Assembly: GCA_028284865.1 (NCBI GenBank)
Contig: JANQQV010000026.1
Location: 29,301-93,300 of the forward strand
Length of the DNA stretch: 64,000 nt
Source: Rhodothermales bacterium
GTDB taxonomy: Bacteria; Bacteroidota; Rhodothermia; Rhodothermales; UBA10348
Direction: 5' to 3'
Positions within the stretch are counted from its first letter, which is position 1. Each line of letters begins with the position of its first letter. The translations under genes and the position numbers were made by a program. The notes beneath the pieces were generated by a model. The model did not search any database. It worked only from the letters and a program-made list of their open reading frames with translations, and was not told where the DNA came from. Positions 8,695 to 16,791 of this stretch are shown piece after piece.

Positions 8695-9939
8695 TCAACC
8701 CATGTTTTCGACCATCGCTTCCCCGAACTCAGAGCATTTGAGCAGCGTCGCACCATCCATCAAGCGATCGAAGTCGTACGTAACGCGCTTCTGACTGATC
8801 GTCTTCTCAAGCGAAGTCACAATCAGGTCAGCTGCCTCGTTCCATCCCATGAAGCGGAACATCATTTCGCCCGACAGGATGACCGATCCCGGGTTCACCT
8901 TGTCCTGGCCCGCATACTTCGGCGCTGTGCCGTGCGTGGCTTCGAAGATCGAGAGTCCCGTGTCGTAGTTGATGTTCGCACCAGGGGCGATCCCGATACC
9001 TCCAACCTGCGCGGCCAGCGCGTCCGAGATGTAGTCGCCATTCAGGTTCATCGTTGCGATGACGCCGTACTCGGCAGGGCGCGTGAGAATCTGCTGCAAA
9101 AAGGCGTCCGCGATCACGTCCTTGATGACGATACCGTTCGGCAGCTTGCACCACGGACCTTCGCCCATGACTTCTGCACCGAATTCCTCGCGAGCCACTT
9201 CGTAACCCCAATCGCGGAAGGCGCCCTCGGTGAATTTCATGATGTTGCCTTTGTGCACCAGTGTGACCGAGTCCTTGCCCTGGTCGATGGCGTACTTGAT
9301 GGCAGCGCGGACAATGCGACGCGTTCCCTCTTTCGAAATCGGCTTGATGCCGTATCCGGAGGTCTCGGGGAAACGAACTTTTGAGAAGCGATCGCCAAAC
9401 GCGGTCTTCAGCGCCTCGGCAAATTTAGCCGCATCTTCGGTGCCCGCTTCAAACTCGATGCCGGCGTAGATGTCTTCCGAGTTCTCACGGAAGATGATCA
9501 TGTCCACGTTTTCTGGAGTCTTGACCGGAGAAGGCACGCCGCTGAAATAACGCACGGGGCGCACGCATGCGAACAGGTCCAATTTCTGGCGAAGGGCAAC
9601 ATTCAAGGAGCGAATGCCGCCGCCAACCGGCGTCGTGAGGGGGCCCTTGATCGATACCAGGTGATTCCGAATCGCATTCAGCGTGTCTTCGGGCAGCCAC
9701 TCGCCAAACTTGTCGAAGGCTTTTTCACCTGCGTAGACTTCAAACCACTCAATGCGACGACTTCCGCCGTAGGCCTTCGCCACCGCATTGTCGAATACGT
9801 TCTGAGCGGCCCGCCAGATATCAGGGCCGATGCCATCGCCTTCGATGAACGGAATGATGGGGGTGTCCGGAACGTTCAGGGTCCCGTTGTTCATGGTGAC
9901 GCTTTCGCCACCGGTAGGAGTCGTCAGGTGATCGTACAT
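8695..9939 (-). CDS. icd: NADP-dependent isocitrate dehydrogenase
   Basis: Converts isocitrate to 2-oxoglutarate and CO2 with NADP+ in the TCA cycle. The 414-residue protein aligns along its length with the E. coli Icd type: [21 protein letters not shown] near the start, the substrate loop [17 protein letters not shown] (the Ser corresponds to the AceK-phosphorylated Ser of E. coli), [20 protein letters not shown], the Lys in [15 protein letters not shown], and the C-terminal [21 protein letters not shown]. The ATG at 9939 is chosen over an upstream TTG because it reproduces the N-terminal length of E. coli Icd. It converges with the glycosyltransferase across a shared terminator. No AceK gene is in the window. 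Confidence 0.95.
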   Translation of the reverse strand: MYDHLTTPTGGESVTMNNGTLNVPDTPIIPFIEGDGIGPDIWRAAQNVFDNAVAKAYGGSRRIEWFEVYAGEKAFDKFGEWLPEDTLNAIRNHLVSIKGPLTTPVGGGIRSLNVALRQKLDLFACVRPVRYFSGVPSPVKTPENVDMIIFRENSEDIYAGIEFEAGTEDAAKFAEALKTAFGDRFSKVRFPETSGYGIKPISKEGTRRIVRAAIKYAIDQGKDSVTLVHKGNIMKFTEGAFRDWGYEVAREEFGAEVMGEGPWCKLPNGIVIKDVIADAFLQQILTRPAEYGVIATMNLNGDYISDALAAQVGGIGIAPGANINYDTGLSIFEATHGTAPKYAGQDKVNPGSVILSGEMMFRFMGWNEAADLIVTSLEKTISQKRVTYDFDRLMDGATLLKCSEFGEAMVENMG

Positions 9940-10042
9940 CGGCGTTCGCAATTGCTTGGATTCTCGGAAAAGTCCGGAAAACGCAAATTCGGTCCTGCTG
10001 ATCGAACTCGCGAGTGAAAATCACCGCAAGAGCGAGCGGGAT

Positions 10043-10774
10043 CTACAGCTTTCCGATCAAGGAACGAATCCGAAGCTCCCACACTTTCCACGTAGCTTCG
10101 CGAACGATGGCCTTGCTCATCTTCGAGCGGCCTTCGGTACGCTCCGTGAACACGATAGGCACTTCGGAAATCCGGAATCCCTTCTTCCAGGAGATGTAGT
10201 TCATCTCGATCTGGAAGGAATAGCCGTTCGAGCGGACGCGATCCAGGTCGATGGCCTCGAGCACTTCTCGGCGGAAGCACTTGAATCCGGCCGTGACGTC
10301 CTGAAGCGGGAGACGCGTGATGGCACGGGTGTAGATGCCGGCCGAGTAGGAGAGGATGAGCCGCGAAAGGGGCCAATTCATGATTCGGACGCCGCCAATG
10401 TATCGGGACCCGACGACCACATCTGCTTCATCGTTGTCGACGGGCTCGACCAAGCGGGGAAGATCCGCCGGATTGTGGGACAGATCGGCGTCCATTTCGC
10501 AAACCCGCTGATAATCGTGCTCGAGGGCGAATTTGAAGCCTGCGATATACGCAGTGCCAAGGCCTAATTTTCCTTCGCGACGAAGAAGGTGAATGCGGTC
10601 TGCGTGGCTTCCCTGGAGGCGTTCTACGAGATCCCCGGTGCCGTCGGGGCTTCCATCGTCGACGACCAGCATGTGGAAATGCTTCGGAAGTCGGAGGATC
10701 TGACTGACCACATGGCCGATGTTATCGGCTTCGTTGTACGTGGGGATGACGACGAGCGTCGGCGCCGAGTTCAT
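10043..10774 (-). CDS. Polyprenol/dolichol-phosphate mannosyltransferase-like GT2
   Basis: A 243-residue GT2 enzyme. It begins with PTLVVIPTYNEADNI and the donor-binding LVVDDGSPDGTGDLVE, followed by REGKLGLGTAYIAGF, CEMDADLSHNPADLPRL (DxD-type metal site), VVVGSRYIGG, and VTAGFKCFRREVLEAID. This is the pattern of bacterial polyprenol monophosphomannose synthase and DPM1-like enzymes, which move mannose or glucose from a nucleotide sugar to an undecaprenyl-phosphate-type lipid at the inner membrane. The C terminus has no long TM segments, so it is probably peripheral. It lies downstream of the ECF sigma/anti-sigma pair and upstream of icd on the same strand. The exact sugar is not determined. 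Confidence 0.88.
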   Translation of the reverse strand: MNSAPTLVVIPTYNEADNIGHVVSQILRLPKHFHMLVVDDGSPDGTGDLVERLQGSHADRIHLLRREGKLGLGTAYIAGFKFALEHDYQRVCEMDADLSHNPADLPRLVEPVDNDEADVVVGSRYIGGVRIMNWPLSRLILSYSAGIYTRAITRLPLQDVTAGFKCFRREVLEAIDLDRVRSNGYSFQIEMNYISWKKGFRISEVPIVFTERTEGRSKMSKAIVREATWKVWELRIRSLIGKL

Positions 10775-10807
10775 CCGGACGGGGGAGCTGACAGGTGAGC
10801 GGGCGCG

Positions 10808-11110
10808 TCAGGAAGTCTGACTGGAAGAGCCCTGAGAAAAGATGTCGCTCTTACGGAGGAATGCGAGGGTATGTTCAGCCAACTCGGAGGGGATGGCAAC
10901 GTCTGCTTCAGCTTCTTTGGTCATCTCGATCGTGGAGGTGTACTGATCGAGGTAATGATCGCAGCATTTGCACATGCCAAGGTGTTCTTCGAACTGCTTC
11001 TGCGTCTTCTCGTCGAGAGAGCCTTCGACGTATTCAGCCAGAAATTCGTTCACCTCCTCACATCCGGGAGCCATGCCCAGTGCAGTTTTGAGTGCGGTAA
11101 AAAACTTCAT
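10808..11110 (-). CDS. Zinc-binding anti-sigma factor (ZAS type)
   Basis: A 100-residue cytoplasmic protein carrying the zinc anti-sigma signature HLGMCKCCDHYL, i.e. H-x3-C-x2-C, at about residues 43-52, together with an upstream Cys/Glu segment (GCEEVNEFLAEYVEG). ZAS proteins hold their ECF sigma factor inactive and often respond to redox or other stress through the zinc site. There is no transmembrane segment, so this is a soluble type rather than a RseA-like membrane anti-sigma. It begins 75 bases after the sigma gene on the same strand, the usual order for a regulator pair. Oxidative-stress sensing is plausible but unproven. Confidence 0.85.
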   Translation of the reverse strand: MKFFTALKTALGMAPGCEEVNEFLAEYVEGSLDEKTQKQFEEHLGMCKCCDHYLDQYTSTIEMTKEAEADVAIPSELAEHTLAFLRKSDIFSQGSSSQTS

Positions 11111-11185
11111 CGGAATGATCTGAATGATCTTCGGTCTATGAAGGTGATCCGGCTTTCGGACTCACCGTGGAGCGTTGCCCCAGCG

Positions 11186-11857
11186 TTATGCTTCTGGAAG
11201 CCGCCGCATGTGCGGATCAAGCAGCTTTCGAAGCGCTCCACGCGCCCTGTGCAATCGGACGCGAACCGCTCCTGAGCTGATACCCAGCATTTTGGCGACT
11301 TCATCAGTCGAATACTCTTCGATATCCCGAAGAATCACGACAGTCTTGTAGTCTTCCGGAAGTTGCTCAATTCCCTTCCGGACTAGTTGTCGACGATCCG
11401 AGAGTTCCGTTACACGGGCGGGATCCCAGACCGCAGGCGTTTCAACAAACATTCCCCGATTGAACTCGGGTTGCATGCGCTCAACTTCCTGATCCTCCAG
11501 AGAACTCAGACGGCGCGACTTCCGAAGGGAAGCACGTGCCAGGTTGATGCCGATGGCATACAACCATGTGGTCAGTTTCGATTCACGCCGAAAGGTGTGG
11601 ATCCGCTGATATGCCTGAAGGAAGGTCTCCTGCAGAATGCTCTCGGCCTCGTCGTCATCACGGATGATGCGCACGATAACCCTGAACAGACGGGGAGACT
11701 CCTGGATAACCAGTTGTTCAAACGCTTTTTCGTCTCCGGCCATCAGCGCATCGAGGCTGATGGGACCGGCCGCGCCTTCCGCAGTCGTAGTGACCAAGTC
11801 ACCGCGATCGGGCGGAGCGATCGGCTTTTCCGGATTCTGGTTCTTTGTGGGCTCCAT
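11186..11857 (-). CDS. ECF RNA polymerase sigma factor (RpoE/SigW-like)
   Basis: A 223-residue sigma-70 family ECF factor. Region 2 is LVIQESPRLFRVIVRIIRDDDEAESILQETFLQAYQRI with a core-binding and -10 recognition helix ending in TWLYAIGINLARASLRK. Region 4 is LPEDYKTVVILRDIEEYSTDEVAKMLGISSGAVRVRLHRARGALRKLL, a canonical HTH for the -35 element. An N-terminal Pro/Gly-rich extension of about 35 residues is non-conserved. The gene is followed by the ZAS anti-sigma and diverges from the pyruvate dehydrogenase operon across a 387-base spacer. Its regulon is unknown; autoregulation from the spacer is likely by analogy. Confidence 0.93.
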   Translation of the reverse strand: MEPTKNQNPEKPIAPPDRGDLVTTTAEGAAGPISLDALMAGDEKAFEQLVIQESPRLFRVIVRIIRDDDEAESILQETFLQAYQRIHTFRRESKLTTWLYAIGINLARASLRKSRRLSSLEDQEVERMQPEFNRGMFVETPAVWDPARVTELSDRRQLVRKGIEQLPEDYKTVVILRDIEEYSTDEVAKMLGISSGAVRVRLHRARGALRKLLDPHMRRLPEA

Positions 11858-12244
11858 TTAAAAGTCGTTACAAGACGTGTCGGTTTTGGTACCAGGCTTG
11901 GCCTCGAAGGCCATTCCTGAACGCCGACTAAACTACATCGGAGTAACCCTAATTGTGAAGACCGTTCATCGCACGGTTTTCGCCTCTGGTCCTTCACGCT
12001 TCGCCACTTGTCCCTGGAAACGCCCGAGTGGGCTGGTTTAAGGCCGATCCAAGCACCCGCCAAAGGGGTGTGGTTTTTCAATGGAGGCTCTTGTCGGTCA
12101 AAAAAGCGCTTCCGGGCGTCAACTTGTTATGTCTTGTAATTACAAGCTGGGTCAAATTTGGGTTAACCTCAGGGACATTGCCCCATTCGTGTCGTATCAT
12201 CGGGAGCTATTGGATTTTTCCACCCGAATCACATCACGTGCCTC
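11858..12244. other. Divergent intergenic region between ECF sigma gene and pdh operon
   Basis: A 387-base non-coding stretch that should hold promoters for both the leftward sigma factor and the rightward pdhA. It contains a perfect 14-base palindrome (12133-12146), and the short palindrome GGTTAACC a little further right. I could not place -35/-10 or Bacteroidota -33/-7 elements with confidence. No open frame with convincing coding character is present. Confidence 0.6.
12133..12146. promoter_or_regulatory. Perfect palindrome CTTGTAATTACAAG, candidate operator
   Basis: A 14-base perfect palindrome lies about 100 bases upstream of the pdhA start in the divergent spacer. Its symmetry and AT-rich centre are typical of dimeric repressor or activator sites. 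The binding protein is not identified, and no second copy was noticed in the window. Confidence 0.4.
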
Positions 12245-13387
12245 ATGGCTAAGCAGACGAGAAAGACGGCGGCGAAGAAGACCACGTCGCGACGCAAAGC
12301 TGCTCCGAAGAAGGAAGCAGTGAATGAGAATGTCGTGCCTGACTCCCTGTCGTTTTCGCAGGAGTTCGACACGTACCCAGCAGGGAAGTACACGCACAAG
12401 GAACTGGGTCTGAGTGAAGACACAGTCATCGCGATGTACCGCAACATGCTTCTCCAGCGTCGCTTTGAGGAGCGCGCTGCGCAGATGTACGGCAAGCAGA
12501 AGATCGCCGGATTCCTGCACCTCTACATCGGCCAGGAAGCCATCTCGACAGGGACGGCCACGGCCATGGAGATCGGTAAGGACTCGCTGATCACGGCGTA
12601 CCGCGATCACGGACACGCGCTTGCGCTCGGCATGAGTGCCAATGAAGGCATGGCCGAGATGTTCGGAAAAGTGGGCGGCTGCTCGAAAGGAAAGGGCGGC
12701 TCGATGCACTTCTTTGATACAGAGAACCGCATGTTCGGTGGCCACGGAATCGTAGGTGCGCACGTTCCGGTTGGTGTCGGTATCGCATTTGCCCACAAGT
12801 ACAAGGAAGATGATGGCGTGGCCATCGCCTTTTACGGCGATGGTGCAGCCGGCCAGGGAGCGATCCACGAGGCTGCCAACCTGATGTCCATCTACGATCT
12901 GCCAGCCATCCTGGTAGTCGAGAACAACCAGTACGCGATGGGTACTGCGGTGCACCGCGCCTTTGGTCAGGTCGAGTTCTCACACTGGGCGGCCTCCTAC
13001 GATGTTCGCGGTGTCGTCGCAGACGGTATGGATGTCTTCTCGGTCGTCAAGGCCATGCAGGAAGCCATCGCCAATGCGCGCGAGTTCAAGCCGACGATGA
13101 TGGAAATCCGGACGTACCGCTACCGCGGTCACTCCATGTCCGATCCGCAGAAATACCGCACCAAGGAAGAGCTGGAAGCCAAGAAGAACGAAGATCCCAT
13201 CGTTCGACTGAAAGCTTACCTGCTTGAGCACAAGATTACTGACGAGAAGACGCTGGACGCCATTGACGATGACGTCAAGGAAGAAGTGATGGCTTCTGTC
13301 GAGTTTGCCGAGAACAGCCCGGCACCCGATCTCGATGCCATTTACGACGACGTCTACGACACCCGGGACTACCCATTCCTCTCGTAG
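12245..13387 (+). CDS. pdhA: Pyruvate dehydrogenase E1 component, alpha subunit
   Basis: E1-alpha binds thiamine diphosphate and decarboxylates pyruvate as an alpha2beta2 tetramer with PdhB. The 380-residue protein begins with a Lys/Arg/Ala-rich extension (residues 1-30). The enzyme core contains MYRNMLLQRRFEERAAQMYG, GFLHLYIGQEAISTG, YRDHGHALALG, GKGGSMHFFD, and the TDP motif GDGAAGQGAIHEAANL...VVENNQYAMGT. The phosphorylation-loop region YRYRGHSMSDPQKYRTKEE is also present. It is the first gene of a pdhA-pdhB-pdhC operon; spacing to pdhB is 69 bases. The branched-chain 2-oxoacid dehydrogenase is the main alternative, but PDH is favoured by the HSMSDP pattern. No E3 gene is nearby. Confidence 0.93.
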   Translation: MAKQTRKTAAKKTTSRRKAAPKKEAVNENVVPDSLSFSQEFDTYPAGKYTHKELGLSEDTVIAMYRNMLLQRRFEERAAQMYGKQKIAGFLHLYIGQEAISTGTATAMEIGKDSLITAYRDHGHALALGMSANEGMAEMFGKVGGCSKGKGGSMHFFDTENRMFGGHGIVGAHVPVGVGIAFAHKYKEDDGVAIAFYGDGAAGQGAIHEAANLMSIYDLPAILVVENNQYAMGTAVHRAFGQVEFSHWAASYDVRGVVADGMDVFSVVKAMQEAIANAREFKPTMMEIRTYRYRGHSMSDPQKYRTKEELEAKKNEDPIVRLKAYLLEHKITDEKTLDAIDDDVKEEVMASVEFAENSPAPDLDAIYDDVYDTRDYPFLS

Positions 13388-13456
13388 CCCGACGGTGAAC
13401 GGGGCACCAGATCGCCCCACTATCCAGCGAATCCCAACCCAATTCCAGTTTCAGCA

Positions 13457-14440
13457 ATGGCAATTCTACAGTTCAGAGAAGCCCTCCGCGCGGCGATGAC
13501 CGAGGAGATGGAGCGCGACGAGCGCGTTTTCCTGATGGGCGAAGAAGTCGCCGAATACAATGGTGCCTACAAGGTCAGTGAAGGCATGCTTGAGGCCTTC
13601 GGTCCCAAGCGCGTCATTGACACACCGATTTCAGAGAACGGCTTCTGTGGTCTCGGTGTCGGTGCGGCCATGAACGGTCTGCGTCCGATCATCGAATTCA
13701 TGACGTTCAACTTCTCGTTCGTCGCCATCGACCAGATCATCAACAATGCGGCGAAGATCCGCTACATGTCCGGTGGTCAGTTCAGTGTGCCGATCGTATT
13801 CCGTGGGGCCAACGGTGCTGCCGGTCAGCTGGCCGCGACGCACAACACATCGACGGAGAGCATCTACTCGACCATTCCTGGTCTGAAGGTGATCGCGCCT
13901 TCGAACCCGGATGATGCGAAAGGTCTGCTCAAGTCAGCCATCCGCGACGACAACCCGGTCATCTTCCTCGAGTCCGAAGTGATGTTCGGTATGAAGGGCG
14001 AAGTGTCCGACGAGGAGGATTACATCATCCCGATCGGCAAGGCGCGCATCGCCAAGGAAGGCACGGACGTCACGATCGTTGCTCACTCCAAGAGCTACCA
14101 CATCGCCATGCGAGTGGCCGAACGCCTGGAGAACAACGGCTACAGCGCTGAGGTCATCGACCCGCGCACGATCCGCCCGCTCGATATTGATTCGATCGTC
14201 AACTCGATCAAGAAGACGAATCGCTGTGTCATTATCGATGAGAGCAATCCGTACGCCAGCATCTCTTCGGAGATCACGTTCCAGATCCAGGATCTTGCGT
14301 TCGATTACCTTGATGCACCCATCAAGCGTATCACGGCGAAGGACGTACCGGCACCGTATGCCAAGAACCTGATTGAGTACTATATGCCTCAGGAAGAGGA
14401 TGCGTACCAGGCCTGCTTGAGCGTGATGTACGCGAAATAA
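13457..14440 (+). CDS. pdhB: Pyruvate dehydrogenase E1 component, beta subunit
   Basis: E1-beta completes the ThDP-binding site of the E1 heterotetramer. The 327-residue protein shows the expected order: FREALRAAMTEEMERDERVFLMGEEVAEYNGAYKVSEGM, DTPISENGFCGLGVGAAMNG, RPIIEFMTFNFSFVAIDQIINNAAKIRYMSGGQF, PIVFRGANGAAGQLAATHN, and in the C-terminal transketolase-like domain VIDPRTIRPLDIDSIVNSIKKTNRCVIIDE. The FMTFNFS segment is typical of pyruvate rather than branched-chain specificity. It lies between pdhA and the E2 gene on the same strand, 120 bases from the latter, as in other split-E1 operons. Confidence 0.94.
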   Translation: MAILQFREALRAAMTEEMERDERVFLMGEEVAEYNGAYKVSEGMLEAFGPKRVIDTPISENGFCGLGVGAAMNGLRPIIEFMTFNFSFVAIDQIINNAAKIRYMSGGQFSVPIVFRGANGAAGQLAATHNTSTESIYSTIPGLKVIAPSNPDDAKGLLKSAIRDDNPVIFLESEVMFGMKGEVSDEEDYIIPIGKARIAKEGTDVTIVAHSKSYHIAMRVAERLENNGYSAEVIDPRTIRPLDIDSIVNSIKKTNRCVIIDESNPYASISSEITFQIQDLAFDYLDAPIKRITAKDVPAPYAKNLIEYYMPQEEDAYQACLSVMYAK

Positions 14441-14560
14441 CGCGAACACTCTCCTGGCCTGCTTCCAGCCTTGCGGGGCCTGAAGCATTGCTCCTGACCC
14501 AAGCCGTCCTTCCGCTATTGCCCGCGACGGCCCATTCTGACCCAAGCCCGAAGAAATCCA

Positions 14561-15892
14561 ATGGCTATTGCAGTTGAAATGCCGAAAATGAGTGACACCA
14601 TGGAAGAAGGTGTCCTCGCGGCGTGGTTGGTTGAAGAAGGAACGTCTGTTTCCGCTGGCGACGTTGTTGCCCAGGTCGAAACGGACAAGGCGACGATGGA
14701 CCTCGAGGTCTATGACGATGGGGTGCTGCTCAAGCGCGTCATCGGAGAAGGCGACGCCGTACCGATCGGAGGCCTGATTGCAATCCTGGGTCAGGAAGGA
14801 GAAGACATCTCCGATATTCTGGCCAAATACGGCGGTGGAGGAGACGGCGCTGCTGCCCCGGCTCCAGCCCCGGCCGCTGAGGCTCCCGCCCCGGCTCCGG
14901 TTGCCGCACCAGCACCCGTTGCTGAGCCGGCTCCTGTCGCCGCTCCTGCGCCAGCACCAGCCGTGTCCGGTGGCCGCGTAAAGGCGTCACCGCTGGCTCG
15001 GAAGATGGCGACCGAGCAGGGTATCGATCTGGCTGGTGTTGCCGGGTCCGGTCCTGAGGGACGCATCATCAAGCGCGATGTCGAAGCGGTGATGGGTGGT
15101 GCTGTCCAGCCCGCTCCAGCCGCAGCCGCGCCTGCCGAAGTCGCTGCTCCTGCTCCGCAGGCACAGCCGTCGGCACCGGTCGCCGCACCCGATGGCGGAT
15201 ACGAGTCGGTTCGCATTTCGCAGATGCGCAAAACGATCGCCCGTCGTCTGGCCGAGTCCAAGTTCACGAATCCGCACTTCTACCTGACGGCGGACATCGA
15301 CATGGAGGAAGCCGTCTCCTTCCGTGCCAAACTGAACGAAAAAGCCCTTGAGCGCGAGCTGGCGAAAGTCTCTTTCAACGATCTCGTCACAAAGGCTTGT
15401 GCCCTGGCACTGCGTCAGCATCCATGGGTGAATGCTTCCTGGATGGAGGCCGAAGGCGAAATTCGTTTGCACCACGATGTGCATGTTGCCATCGCCGTTG
15501 CCGTCGACGAAGGCCTGATCACACCCGTGATTCGCCACGCGGACCGCAAGGGTCTGACCGAATTGGCTTCCGAAACGCGCGAATTGGCCACCAAGGCCCG
15601 CAATCGTGAGTTGCAGCCGGAAGACTGGTCAGGCTCGACGTTCTCGACATCCAACCTGGGCATGTTTGGTATCGACGAGTTCACGGCCATCATCAACCCG
15701 CCCAACGCGTGTATCCTGGCCATCGGCTCGATCCGCGACGTGCCGGTTGTCAAGAACGGAGTCGTCGTTCCGGGCAAGCAGATGAAAGTCACGCTGTCCT
15801 GCGACCACCGTGTTGTGGATGGTGCATCCGGCGCAGAATTCCTCAAGACCGTCCGCGGCTACCTCGAGGATCCCGTCACGATGTTGCTTTAG
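14561..15892 (+). CDS. pdhC: Dihydrolipoamide acetyltransferase, E2 of pyruvate dehydrogenase
   Basis: E2 is the core of the PDH complex and transfers the acetyl group from lipoamide to CoA. The 443-residue protein has one lipoyl domain (residues 1-80; ETDKATMD gives lipoyl-Lys43) and an Ala/Pro/Val-rich swinging linker (about 97-140). It continues with a peripheral-subunit binding domain, VKASPLARKMATEQGIDLAGVAGSGPEGRIIKRDVE, a second Ala/Pro linker, and the catalytic domain ending with SCDHRVVDGASGAEFL (HxxxDG). Only one lipoyl domain is present, against three in E. coli. An E3 (lipoamide dehydrogenase) gene is not in the window and must lie elsewhere. Confidence 0.95.
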   Translation: MAIAVEMPKMSDTMEEGVLAAWLVEEGTSVSAGDVVAQVETDKATMDLEVYDDGVLLKRVIGEGDAVPIGGLIAILGQEGEDISDILAKYGGGGDGAAAPAPAPAAEAPAPAPVAAPAPVAEPAPVAAPAPAPAVSGGRVKASPLARKMATEQGIDLAGVAGSGPEGRIIKRDVEAVMGGAVQPAPAAAAPAEVAAPAPQAQPSAPVAAPDGGYESVRISQMRKTIARRLAESKFTNPHFYLTADIDMEEAVSFRAKLNEKALERELAKVSFNDLVTKACALALRQHPWVNASWMEAEGEIRLHHDVHVAIAVAVDEGLITPVIRHADRKGLTELASETRELATKARNRELQPEDWSGSTFSTSNLGMFGIDEFTAIINPPNACILAIGSIRDVPVVKNGVVVPGKQMKVTLSCDHRVVDGASGAEFLKTVRGYLEDPVTMLL

Positions 15893-15973
15893 GATTTCGC
15901 GCCCTCTGGCCAATCTGCCCTCGCGCCTCTTCTGCGCGAAATGCCGAATCGTTCGACCAGCCACGAGTCGACC

Positions 15974-16783
15974 ATGACGCGCATTGCCCACATCTCGGAC
16001 ATCCACTTCGGGCGCATTGCGCACCCGGAGATTGTTGACGCGCTCATCGCTGATATCAACGGCTCCAAGGTGGATCTAGTCGTTGCCAGCGGCGACCTGA
16101 CCCAGCGCGCCTTTGGCCATCAGTTTCGCGCGGCCCGGCGCATGCTGGATGCGTTCGATGCGCCCGCGCTCGTCGTCCCGGGCAACCACGATGTCTTTCC
16201 GTGGTGGCGCTTGGTCTCACGGTTGTTCGACCCGCTGAGGCGCTACAAACGACTCATCACGTCTGATCTGGCCCCGCGCTGGGCCAACGGAGATGTGGTC
16301 GTCCAGGGCATCAACTCGGCGTTTGGCTGGACCATCCAGGGCGGACGCATCACGGATCAGGAACTGCAGCACATCAAGGATGGACTTGGCGGCACATCGA
16401 GCGAGGCTTTGAAGGTCCTCGTGGTACATCATCATCTGAATGAGGTCCCAGGTCTGGGCCACCATGATTTGGCCCGAGGCAGAGGGGCCGCCATCGACGT
16501 GGCCGTCCGCGCCGGCGTGAACGTCATATTGAGTGGCCACCTGCACGTTTTTGCGGCAGAGTGCATTCAGGTTTCTGCGAAAGAGAATTCCGCGAAAGAG
16601 GTGGTTGTCGTTTCCACCGGAACCGCCACGAGCAACCGGTGGCGTTCTCCTGACATCGGAGAAAATTCCTACGCCATGCTGACCATAGACCAAGAGCGGG
16701 TCCGCGTTCAGAAGCGCTTGTTCGATGCGTCGAAGAAGAAATATGCCGAGGATCCGAAGGAATGGTCCTTCAAGCGGGACTGA
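15974..16783 (+). CDS. Calcineurin-like metallophosphoesterase
   Basis: A 269-residue protein with every family motif in order: ISDIHFG (D-x-H), ASGDLTQRA (GD), PGNHDVFPWW (GNHD), VVHHHLNEVPG and LSGHLHVFA (GHxH). These residues hold a dinuclear metal centre. Start 15974 is chosen because it places the first motif at the usual distance; an ATG at 15941 would add 11 non-conserved residues. It resembles the cAMP phosphodiesterase CpdA/YfcE-like group, but the substrate cannot be told from sequence. It follows the E2 gene by 81 bases and converges with the giant surface-protein gene 8 bases later. Confidence 0.88.
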   Translation: MTRIAHISDIHFGRIAHPEIVDALIADINGSKVDLVVASGDLTQRAFGHQFRAARRMLDAFDAPALVVPGNHDVFPWWRLVSRLFDPLRRYKRLITSDLAPRWANGDVVVQGINSAFGWTIQGGRITDQELQHIKDGLGGTSSEALKVLVVHHHLNEVPGLGHHDLARGRGAAIDVAVRAGVNVILSGHLHVFAAECIQVSAKENSAKEVVVVSTGTATSNRWRSPDIGENSYAMLTIDQERVRVQKRLFDASKKKYAEDPKEWSFKRD

Positions 16784-16791
16784 GGGCGTTC

